The position numbers and the translations under genes are program-made. From CAZJHX01 sp964545715 (GTDB lineage Bacteria > Myxococcota_A > UBA9042 > GCA-2863065), in contig CAZJHX010000157.1 of the NCBI GenBank assembly GCA_964545715.1, positions 1-24,829 of the forward strand: a DNA stretch of 24,829 nt, given 5' to 3'. Of the stretch, positions 8,128 through 14,960 are shown one piece after another. Position 1 is the first letter of the stretch; each line of letters starts with the position of its first letter. Under the pieces are notes generated by a model. That model worked only from the letters and a program-made list of their open reading frames with translations, had not been told where the DNA came from and ran no database searches.

Positions 8128-9174
8128 CTACATATCCTTGGCGCAGCGAAAGCCGATCGTGGCGTCCAGATGCGTACGCAGATACGGGTATCGCACGGCC
8201 ATCGGCGCCGCATAGTCGCGATTGGCGTAGCTGTTGCCGCGCACCACGCCGACGTCCTTGCGCCCGTACAGCTGGCTGGCGCCCTCGTCACCCTCGTCGT
8301 AGGCCTCGAACACGCCGTCCACCCACTCCGACACGTTGCCGTGCATGTCATAGGCCTCAAACGCCGAGACGTCCTCGGGATAGCTGCCAACCGGGAACGG
8401 GTGGATCAGCGCATCCTCATCAAAGGACTCCTCAAACTTGTTCCAGTCGGCCAGCGTCTTCAGCGGTCCGGAAAAGCGCTCGGCGGTGTGTGCCCGCGTG
8501 CCGTTCCAATCGGGTCCCCACGGGTACGCGTTGCTCTGCGGACCACGCGCCGCCTTCTCCCACTCGGCCTCGGTCGGCAGCCGCTTGCCCGCCCAGCGGC
8601 AATACGCCATCGCGTCGGTCAGCGACACAAGCACCACCGGCCGGTCCTTGGTCCCCACCGGGTACATCTGCTCGCGCCAGCTGTAGTCCTTGGCCCAGTC
8701 GTCGGCCAGCTCCGGTTGGCGGTGCTTGGTCCGCTTGAGGAACTCGGCGTACTGCCCGTTCGTCACCTCGTAACGGTCGATCATAAACCCGGCCACAAAG
8801 ACCTGGTGCTCCGGGGACGCCGTCTTCAGCGTCTTGTCCCCCAGCTGCACCTCACCCGCGGGTACCGGCACCATGTCGTCCAGCGGGTGCTCCGCTTTGC
8901 CCTTGACGTGCGAGATCTTGATCTCGGCGGCCGCCGCCGGCTCGGCGGGATACCCGACAAACGCGTGATGGCGCTGCTCCCAGTCCTCTTCCGTGTCCGG
9001 GTCGATGCGCTCTTCGTCCTCGATGTCGGCGCCCAGCTCGTCGGGGTTCTCCCCCGCCTCCGCTGCACTGGCAGCGGTGGTAGAGGCGGACCGCTTCACG
9101 ATGATGGATCGGATGCCGAAGCCAACCACCAGAAAGCCGACGACGACGAGCGCGGGAGTCATCCACTTTTTCAT
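8128..9174 (-). CDS. Membrane-anchored SUMF1/formylglycine-generating-enzyme-like protein
   Basis: A 348-residue protein. Residues 6-22 form a membrane anchor, followed by an acidic linker (30-100). The SUMF1/FGE-like domain spans about 101-348: MVPVPAGEVQLG, FMIDRYEVTNGQYAEFL, RLPTEAEWEKAAR (198-210), YDMHGNVSEWV (275-285), RGNSY (312-316) and GFRCAKD at the end. The paired cysteines that make true FGE a copper oxidase are absent from the RGNSY-to-RYP segment, so sulfatase activation is unlikely; the C-lectin-like fold probably binds a ligand or serves another modification. ATG at 9174 lies 2 nt after the predicted 3' end of a group II intron, and the only good Shine-Dalgarno (AAGGAG) is inside the intron. 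Confidence 0.88.
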   Translation of the reverse strand: MKKWMTPALVVVGFLVVGFGIRSIIVKRSASTTAASAAEAGENPDELGADIEDEERIDPDTEEDWEQRHHAFVGYPAEPAAAAEIKISHVKGKAEHPLDDMVPVPAGEVQLGDKTLKTASPEHQVFVAGFMIDRYEVTNGQYAEFLKRTKHRQPELADDWAKDYSWREQMYPVGTKDRPVVLVSLTDAMAYCRWAGKRLPTEAEWEKAARGPQSNAYPWGPDWNGTRAHTAERFSGPLKTLADWNKFEESFDEDALIHPFPVGSYPEDVSAFEAYDMHGNVSEWVDGVFEAYDEGDEGASQLYGRKDVGVVRGNSYANRDYAAPMAVRYPYLRTHLDATIGFRCAKDM

Positions 9175-9181
9175 TGGTAGA

Positions 9182-9220
9182 CCCTACTCCTTCTTTGCCG
9201 AGGGCACAGAAGAAGCAGGG
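9182..9220 (-). ncRNA. Group II intron domain VI
   Basis: CCCTGCTTCTTCTGTGCC pairs with GGCAAAGAAGGAGTAGGG to make an almost continuous 17-bp helix with a short loop. No clearly bulged branch-point adenosine is visible, so branching versus hydrolytic splicing cannot be decided. The maturase stop codon (TAG) and an AAGGAG motif sit within its 3' strand. Confidence 0.7.
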
Positions 9221-10629
9221 CCCCCTTTCAAACCGTGCGTGCGGATTTCCCGCACACGGCTTACCGATGGTCTTATTGGCGTGGCATTCGCCGGGTATTT
9301 TACGGTCGTGCGCAGCATATGCAGTCCCATCCCATGTAGGCGTTCTCGGGGCCATCGATCATACCGAAACCGCGTGCGCTGCCCACCGCTTCGCCTCATC
9401 AGACGAAGAATGCGCTCCCGCACGTAGCCGTCGATCTGGCTGAACTTGTCGTCCGCGTTGCCGCTTCGGAAATAGTTCCCCCATCCTCGGAGCACCGGGT
9501 TGAGCCGTGCAATGATCTGCATCGGATCTGCAGCCCCACTCCAACGTGCATCGGTGAGTTCGTGAATTCGGAGCCGGACTTTCTTCATGGCCTCGGGCGC
9601 TGGCCACCGTTGAAGGAACATCAAGCGCGGGTTGCGCAGGATACTCCGTCGCTTACGGTGGTAACAGCCGAGGAACACAAAGCCCTCCCGTCCCCAGCTC
9701 AAGTCCACAATGCACGTCTTTTCCGGATGTAGTTGTAGACCGAGTCGCGCGAGAATCCACTCGATGCGACGGCGAGCTTCACGGACTTGACTGGGGCGGC
9801 GACACATCACGACGAAATCGTCCGCGTAGCGGACGAGCACGCCAAGATGTGAACAGCGTTCCTGCCAGATCCGGTCCAACTCGTGCAGGTATACGTTGGC
9901 GAGTAGAGGTGAGATCACGCCGCCCTGCGGTGTTCCCGCGAGCGTCGTCTTCACCTCATCGTCTTCGAATACCCCAGTGTGCAACCACTGCCGGATAAGT
10001 TTGAGTACCCGTCGGTCCGAGATCCGACGCCGCAACAACTCCATAAGCACATCGTGTTTGATGTGGTCGAAGAAGCCGACGATATCGGCGTCAAGCACCG
10101 CATTGTGCCCTCGGTTCCCGGTCAACCGGATCACCTCGAGCGCCTGCTGTGCGCTGCGTTTTGGACGGAAGCCATGGCTACATGGCAGAAAACCCGCCTC
10201 GAAAATCGGCTCGATGACCAACTTCGTCGCCATCTGAACCACGCGATCGCGAACCGTCGGGATCCCCAGCGGTCTCCGCTTCCCACCTGCTTTCGGAATG
10301 TACCGCCGTCGGACTGGCGACGGACGATATCGGCCTGCCCGTAGATCGGCCTGAATCTCCAGGAGCCACGATTGGACCCCCGCCGACTCGATGGCACTGA
10401 TGGACTTGCCATCCACGCCGGCCGCTCCACCATTGCTGCGGACACGCTCCCACGCTTCCCACAGAACGTCACCTCTGTGGATCCGGTCGTACAGCGCGTG
10501 GAAGCGCCGTGTCCTACTCCGCTTGGCACACACCCATAGCTTGCGCTGCAGTTGTCGTACTTTGTCGACGGGGTTGTTGGCTCCCGTCTCGCGGGAGCAT
10601 GCCCTCGCACTTACCTGCTCGCTCAGCAT
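9184..10629 (-). CDS. ltrA: Group II intron reverse transcriptase/maturase
   Basis: A 481-residue intron-encoded protein. Reverse transcriptase motifs are intact: RRPLGIPTVRDRVVQ, DADIVGFFD (180-188), GTPQGGVISPLLAN (232-245) and the catalytic YADD (268-271). A maturase (GIIM) domain follows at about 372-392 (IIARLNPVLRGWGNYFRSG). No HNH endonuclease domain is present, so mobility would rely on other priming. The last ~25 residues (from SRVREIRTHGLKGG) are encoded by domains V and VI of the intron itself. Start taken as ATG 10629 (MLSEQVSAR); a TTG at 10656 is in frame and cannot be ruled out. No stop codon or frameshift is seen, so the element may be active. Confidence 0.95.
   Translation of the reverse strand: MLSEQVSARACSRETGANNPVDKVRQLQRKLWVCAKRSRTRRFHALYDRIHRGDVLWEAWERVRSNGGAAGVDGKSISAIESAGVQSWLLEIQADLRAGRYRPSPVRRRYIPKAGGKRRPLGIPTVRDRVVQMATKLVIEPIFEAGFLPCSHGFRPKRSAQQALEVIRLTGNRGHNAVLDADIVGFFDHIKHDVLMELLRRRISDRRVLKLIRQWLHTGVFEDDEVKTTLAGTPQGGVISPLLANVYLHELDRIWQERCSHLGVLVRYADDFVVMCRRPSQVREARRRIEWILARLGLQLHPEKTCIVDLSWGREGFVFLGCYHRKRRSILRNPRLMFLQRWPAPEAMKKVRLRIHELTDARWSGAADPMQIIARLNPVLRGWGNYFRSGNADDKFSQIDGYVRERILRLMRRSGGQRTRFRYDRWPRERLHGMGLHMLRTTVKYPANATPIRPSVSRVREIRTHGLKGGPASSVPSAKKE
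9230..9262 (-). ncRNA. Group II intron domain V (catalytic hairpin)
   Basis: Lower stem AAGCCGTG/CACGGTTT (8 bp, with the conserved AGC triad and its G-U pair), a 2-nt CG bulge, upper stem TGCGG/CCGCA and a GAAAT loop. This matches the conserved domain V fold that binds the catalytic metal ions. It lies inside the maturase reading frame. Confidence 0.92.
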
Positions 10630-10813
10630 GACCAAAGCAGGGCCCCTTTCCTCCAACGTGTTTCCACGTCTTCACAGGTACTATGGGCCCCTCGGACTCC
10701 CTCCCGGCACCAACACGATTTCGGTCTCCCCCTTATTCGTGCGGCTCGCCCGACGTCAGGCCACCGGGTAGGGTCTCTCCTGTTCCGCATCCAACTGTCG
10801 TTACGTGCCGTCA

Positions 10814-10819
10814 CCCATA
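10814..10819 (-). other. Candidate EBS1 of the intron
   Basis: TATGGG on the minus strand, about 304 nt into the intron, can pair with the last 5'-exon bases CCCATG (11123-11128 on the plus strand as CATGGG) with one U-G wobble; one further wobble extends it to 7 pairs. Position and complementarity fit EBS1-IBS1 pairing, but no fold was computed. Confidence 0.5.
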
Positions 10820-11144
10820 CCCCGGAGAGGTCCACCGCACGCTCCGGACCAAGCGCGGTGTCTGTTGCCTTCGCCGTGACATGAGCGGCTCGGCCCTCCC
10901 GTTCGCCTTTCGGCTGATAATCTGACGAGGCTGAAGTGTTCACCTTACGATTCGGCCCGCAACTTTGCTCCCTCCCAAAAGGAGGCCTTCGAAGCCCCGC
11001 TCAGCCCGACAGATCTCTCCGACGAACCGGGGCCTGCTACCGGGCGCTCCGGCGCTTACCCGGACGGGACTTTCACCCGCTCGTTGGATGCAGCATGAAT
11101 CTATTGACTCTTCAGGACGCACCATGGGCGTTGTTTTAGCACAC

Positions 11145-12056
11145 TCACACCCGTTCGAGCGGCCGGTGCGGCGCAGGTGGCAGGTTCACGACGATGCGAT
11201 CGTCCTGCCGGACGTGACCGCCGGCGATCACAACGGCCATGATCCCGGCCTTTCGGGTCAGCCCACCCTCCCCATCCCGCTCCAATGTAGCCGCCATCAA
11301 TCCCGGCGCGATGCCGTCCAGCTGCGCGCATGGATTGCGCAACCCCGTCACCTCTACCACGGCATCGTCGCCCAGTTTGAGGCGCGTGCCGCGGGGCAGC
11401 GACAGCAGCTCCACCCCGCGCGTCGTGACGTTCTCGCCCAGCTGACCGGGACGCAGGACAAATCCGCTTGTTCGAAGCTCGCAGCTACGTCCGGCGATCA
11501 GGTTGATCACGGGTTGGACGTCCTTGCTCATCGTGTGGCTCGCGCTGCTGCTCACAGATGTCACCCGGCCCGCCCGCTGCCCATAAACCACGCGGTCCGC
11601 GCCCGAGACCAACCCTGTCACGCCGGGCAGAAAGCGCTCCGGTCCGAGCACGATCCCAAGCCGAGCACCGTCGACCTCCACGATCCGCCGCGCCGGCAGC
11701 GCCACATCATCCACCCGCTGATCGCGCCGCGAAACCCGCTGACGTTCCCCGTTCAGCACCCACCCGTGTCGGCGGTGATGCAGGTAGGCGTAGCTGGACA
11801 CAAACGGGTTCTCGGCCGCGTCCCACGTGCCCAGCAGCCCGGGTGGGGGCGCAACAAAGCCACCGTCGGGCCCGCGAACGTCAACGCCGAAGAAGACAGG
11901 GACGTGCTTGCCGCACAGAGCCACCGCACAGCGCTCGATCAACAGTGCGCGGGCCGCGTAGTCAGGCACCACAAAAAAGCCAAGCGGAAGCTGCGCCAGT
12001 TCAGCGCTTGGATCGGCGACAGCGGCCGCGCTCAGCGCGACGATCTGCGGACCCAA
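11145..12056 (-). CDS. MOSC-domain protein with shortened MOSC core and nitrilase-like N-terminus
   Basis: A 303-residue protein if it starts at TTG 12056, 7 nt after the DUF362 gene stops; no better start is in frame. The C-terminal half is clearly MOSC: GRVTSVSSSASHTMSKDVQP, GQLGENVTTRG, LPRGTRLKLGDDAVVEVTGL, RNPCAQLDG, RKAGIMAVVIAGG. However, the segment of roughly 40 residues that normally carries a VEGDAHAG-like motif and a histidine/arginine-rich region, between LIAG and the LRTSGF stretch, is missing (junction near 11475-11495). The N-terminal half (ALLIERCAVALCGKHVPVFFGV, then VDGARLGIVLGPERFLPG) faintly resembles carbon-nitrogen hydrolases lacking the catalytic Cys; this is speculative. 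MOSC domains handle sulfur or molybdenum cofactor chemistry. Confidence 0.75.
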   Translation of the reverse strand: MGPQIVALSAAAVADPSAELAQLPLGFFVVPDYAARALLIERCAVALCGKHVPVFFGVDVRGPDGGFVAPPPGLLGTWDAAENPFVSSYAYLHHRRHGWVLNGERQRVSRRDQRVDDVALPARRIVEVDGARLGIVLGPERFLPGVTGLVSGADRVVYGQRAGRVTSVSSSASHTMSKDVQPVINLIAGRSCELRTSGFVLRPGQLGENVTTRGVELLSLPRGTRLKLGDDAVVEVTGLRNPCAQLDGIAPGLMAATLERDGEGGLTRKAGIMAVVIAGGHVRQDDRIVVNLPPAPHRPLERV

Positions 12057-12063
12057 ATCCGTA

Positions 12064-13236
12064 TTAGCCCCCGACCAGCTCGCTGAAGACGCGGCTGAGC
12101 TTGTGGCGACGGCCCTCGGGCTCCAGCGCGGTCGGACAGGCCTCGATGCACAGCCCGCAGCCGATGCACTTGGGGTAGTCGATGCGCAGGTCCGCGGTGA
12201 TCGCGCCCGTCGGGCACACATCCGCGGCGGCCTGTGAGCGCTGTCCGGACATCCCGGCGCGAACGACGGGTTTAGTGCGACCGCGCACGCCCATCCGGGT
12301 GGCTCGCAAGGCGGCGCTCAGCGGCGGAAACGTGATGACCTGAGTGCGCACGCCGTTGTCAGCACGCGCACGCTCGAAGGGGCGAACCGGCAGCGGCAGG
12401 CCCGCCGGATGCATGACATAGCCGCGCTTGCGGTTGCCCAGCTGCTGCTCGTGCGCGATGCGGATGTGGTGCACGTCGTCCGACTCAAAGCCCATCATCT
12501 CGGCAGCCACCGCGTCGACCGAGACCATGTCCTGGCCCCCGACGATCACGTTCATGTCCACCGGACTGCCGCCCGTCGGACCGTGGCCCTCCATAGCGAT
12601 CACACCGTCGATAAATGTGGCGCGGACCCGGTGCCGCAGCCGCTTGTACAGCTCGACGATGTCGTCCGTCACGCCGCGCCGGTGAAAGCCGTGGCGATCC
12701 GACACACCCAGCAGCCCCATCATGCCCTTGATACCCAGCGTCACACTCGTGCGGTTGTGTGTCTTCAGCTTGGGCAGGCAGATGATCCCGTCGGCCGAGA
12801 GCGCGGCCATGTGCACCTTATAGATGCGGCCCTTGGCGCTGTCGTGCTTGAGCGGCCGCAGCTGCATTGTGTTCGTGCGCGCATCGACGTACTCGACGTT
12901 CAGCCGCTTGAACAGGTCGCGCGCGCCGGTCACGTCCAGCACCTGGTCATAGTCGTGAATGTGGCTCGGCGCTTCGACGATAATCGGCTTGGCGCGCCGC
13001 TTCCGCACCCAGTTGATCGTCTCTTCGATCATCCACAGCGCCGTCGTCGCGCCGGTTGCGTCCGGCAGCGGCGAGCCCAGGTTGGGCTTGATGGCGATGA
13101 CCTCTTTGGTCTTGACCTTGGCCAGCGCCTTCAGCGCCGCACGAAACCACTCGCGCTGTGCCTCGGGATCACTGCTGCGGAAAACGTGAACCCGCTCTTT
13201 ATCGAACGCGGGGGCTTCAGTTTTTGAAGGGCTCAT
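12064..13236 (-). CDS. DUF362 domain protein with C-terminal ferredoxin motif
   Basis: A 390-residue protein. Residues about 15-260 are a DUF362 domain (KEVIAIKPNLGSPLPDATGATT, IICLPKLKTHNRTSVTLGIKG, ATFIDGVIAMEGHGPTGG). The C-terminus has an iron-sulfur motif: Cys357, Cys360, Cys363 and Cys367 (CIGCGLCIEACP), preceded by Cys341 in CPTGAI. Only five cysteines are present, so one [4Fe-4S] cluster can be held; the CxxCxxC that normally precedes CPTGAI is missing. Its ATG overlaps the stop of the radical SAM gene (ATGA), so the two are coupled. A role in electron delivery is inferred from the family; substrate unknown. Confidence 0.88.
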   Translation of the reverse strand: MSPSKTEAPAFDKERVHVFRSSDPEAQREWFRAALKALAKVKTKEVIAIKPNLGSPLPDATGATTALWMIEETINWVRKRRAKPIIVEAPSHIHDYDQVLDVTGARDLFKRLNVEYVDARTNTMQLRPLKHDSAKGRIYKVHMAALSADGIICLPKLKTHNRTSVTLGIKGMMGLLGVSDRHGFHRRGVTDDIVELYKRLRHRVRATFIDGVIAMEGHGPTGGSPVDMNVIVGGQDMVSVDAVAAEMMGFESDDVHHIRIAHEQQLGNRKRGYVMHPAGLPLPVRPFERARADNGVRTQVITFPPLSAALRATRMGVRGRTKPVVRAGMSGQRSQAAADVCPTGAITADLRIDYPKCIGCGLCIEACPTALEPEGRRHKLSRVFSELVGG

Positions 13237-14732
13237 GCGTCGTTGCGACGTCCCAGGTTGCTCAGCAGGAACTTGGCGCTGAGTTGGAAGAAGCGCAGCT
13301 CGTGGCTCAAGTTGGAGGGAAACCCCCGGAGCCGGTTGCGCAGGAACCGCGCGGCAAAGCGCGGGCGGAAGATCATCTCGCGATAGAACTTCTTCTGGAA
13401 GGCCTTGAGCTGCGGTGTCGGCACGTCGCTCAGGTTGATGATCTTGTTGTAGTGCGAGAACTCGTCCGGAGAGAGATCGTGCCCCTCGGTCCGGAAGACC
13501 TCTTCGTAGTAGGGCGAGCCCGGATACGGCGTGAAGAAGCCGACCTGCAGCAGATCGGGGTCCAGCCGCTTGGCCAGGTCCAGCGTCATCTGCATGTCGG
13601 CCAGCGTCTCGGTCGGGTTGCCCAGCAGATAGAAGTTCACCAAGTGCAACCCCGCCTTGCGTGCGGCGTCCGCGGCGTCGATGGAGTCCTGCACCGTCTC
13701 CTGCTTGCGGAGCACGTCCAGGATACGCGGCGAGCCGGACTCGATACCGAAGCTGACGGTACAGCAGCCGGCGCTGCGCATCGAGCTCAGCAGCTCATAA
13801 TCCACGTGGTCGGCGCGCGTCTGCACGGTCCACGAGACCTTGAGCTTGCGGCGCCGGATCTCCTCACACAGCTCCATCACGCGGGCTTTGTTGATAGTGA
13901 AGATGTCGTCTTTGAAGTGCAGCACGGTGCAGCCCAGACGCACCAGGTCTTCCATCTCGCCCGCCACGTTCTCGGCGCTGCGATAACGCATCTTGCGACC
14001 GTAGGAGTTGCGCAGCGTCGGCGAGCAGTACAGGCACGGATACGGGCACCCGCGGCTGGACATCAAGAAGCCCCAGCGGCGCTTGCCGGTCACGTCGGTC
14101 GGGTGAAAGACCTGGTATTCGTGCCGCATGAACAGCTCGTGGCGCGGGTACGGCAGCGTGTCGAGATCCTCACGCAGCGCGCGCGGCGGCGTGCGGTAGA
14201 AGCCGCCCTCACCGTCAGGCATCGCTACGCCAGGCACCTTCTCCAGCTCACCGTCACCCAGCGTCCAGGCCTCGACGAGGTCGCTGATGCTCTCTTCGTA
14301 TTCGTATTGCGGGCACGCGTGGAACGGGCTGCCCTCGTACAGGAAGTCCTGCGGGCGCGCCGTCGCGTGCTGGCCGCTGGCGACCACCAGCGCGTTTGGC
14401 AGCAAGTCCCGGGTCAGGTGCCCCATGCGCTGAATCGATGGCACGGCGGTCGTGATCCCGTGCAACACCACGATGTGCGGCTGCATGGTGCGCATCGTCA
14501 TCAGCACGTCGTCGCGCGTGTAGGCGCCTGTCTCGCCGTCGATGAAGGTCACGCGATGGCCGCGGCTCTCCAGCAGTGAGACGGCGTACCCGAGCTTGAT
14601 CGGGGCCATCACGTTTTCGGGGTGCGCTTTACGGATCTCGGCCCACGACGCCACCCGCACGACCAATACCTTCGCGCTCAGCGTCTTAAGGGCGCGATCA
14701 CTGAAGACCGCGGGCCCGGAGACGAAACTCAT
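13233..14732 (-). CDS. B12-binding-type radical SAM protein
   Basis: A 499-residue enzyme. The N-terminal third (about 20-150) is a cobalamin-binding-like Rossmann domain (KVLVVRVASW, GYAVSLLESRGHRVTFIDGE, PHIVVLHGIT, VVASGQHAT). The radical SAM core has the cluster motif Cys229, Cys233, Cys236 (RGCPYPCLYC), then GCTVLHFKDDIF, SWTVQTRADHVD, VSFGIESGSPRILD and LHLVNFYLLGNPTET. Overall resemblance is to BchE-like B12 radical SAM proteins; the reaction is unknown. The start is taken as ATG 14732 (MSFVSGP); in-frame ATGs at 14777 and 14810 would add up to 26 unconserved-looking residues and none has a strong ribosome binding site. First gene of the long minus-strand run. Confidence 0.9.
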   Translation of the reverse strand: MSFVSGPAVFSDRALKTLSAKVLVVRVASWAEIRKAHPENVMAPIKLGYAVSLLESRGHRVTFIDGETGAYTRDDVLMTMRTMQPHIVVLHGITTAVPSIQRMGHLTRDLLPNALVVASGQHATARPQDFLYEGSPFHACPQYEYEESISDLVEAWTLGDGELEKVPGVAMPDGEGGFYRTPPRALREDLDTLPYPRHELFMRHEYQVFHPTDVTGKRRWGFLMSSRGCPYPCLYCSPTLRNSYGRKMRYRSAENVAGEMEDLVRLGCTVLHFKDDIFTINKARVMELCEEIRRRKLKVSWTVQTRADHVDYELLSSMRSAGCCTVSFGIESGSPRILDVLRKQETVQDSIDAADAARKAGLHLVNFYLLGNPTETLADMQMTLDLAKRLDPDLLQVGFFTPYPGSPYYEEVFRTEGHDLSPDEFSHYNKIINLSDVPTPQLKAFQKKFYREMIFRPRFAARFLRNRLRGFPSNLSHELRFFQLSAKFLLSNLGRRNDA

Positions 14733-14870
14733 TTGGTGCTCGAAAGCCTCTCTTCCAACCCTGAAACCGCCTTGCATCTTACGGTTCTTGACGCGCTGAT
14801 TCCACCCCATTCGAAAGAAGTGGAGATCAGGTGTTGCGAAAGATCTGCCGTAGCGCTAATCCTCGAATCA

Positions 14871-14900
14871 TCAACACATTGATGTTGAACGAGCGGTTCA
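14871..14900. promoter_or_regulatory. Two adjacent palindromes in divergent promoter region
   Basis: The 228-bp gap between the radical SAM gene and the divergent secreted-protein gene (14733-14960) contains TCAACA-N6-TGTTGA (14871-14888) overlapping TGAAC-N5-GTTCA (14886-14900). Three TTCGAA sites also occur in the gap (14810-14815, 14929-14934, 14943-14948). These are plausible operators for one or both directions. No confident -35/-10 pair was found. Confidence 0.35.
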
Positions 14901-14960
14901 GGGGGCAGGCTCCACGGAGTTTGCGCCGTTCGAAATCCTACATTCGAATACGGGGAATCC

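Larger units (their letters stand above)
9177..11122 (-). mobile_element. Complete group II intron with maturase
   Basis: A 1,946-bp retroelement. On the minus strand it begins with GTGCGTCC at 11122 and ends with CTAC at 9177, fitting the GUGYG...AY rule. About 65 nt in, the element has the typical GGGTGAAAGTCCC segment of domain I. The maturase gene occupies 9184-10629. Domain V (9230-9262) and domain VI (9182-9220) are intact by eye. The stretch 10630-11122 has no gene: it is the structured RNA of domains I to the start of IV. A candidate EBS1 (UAUGGG, 10814-10819) can pair with the last six 5'-exon bases CCCATG. The insertion separates the MOSC gene from the SUMF1-like gene. No terminator hairpin precedes it, unlike usual class C targets; the class was not determined. 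Confidence 0.9.

Noticed and set aside
11123..11144. Terminator hairpin as intron target site
   Set aside because: The 5' exon has no stem-loop with a T-tract, so the usual class C insertion pattern is not supported.
14886..14900. TGAAC-N5-GTTCA as a LexA box
   Set aside because: Spacing differs from the GAAC-N4-GTTC type and no SOS gene is adjacent; kept only as an unassigned palindrome.
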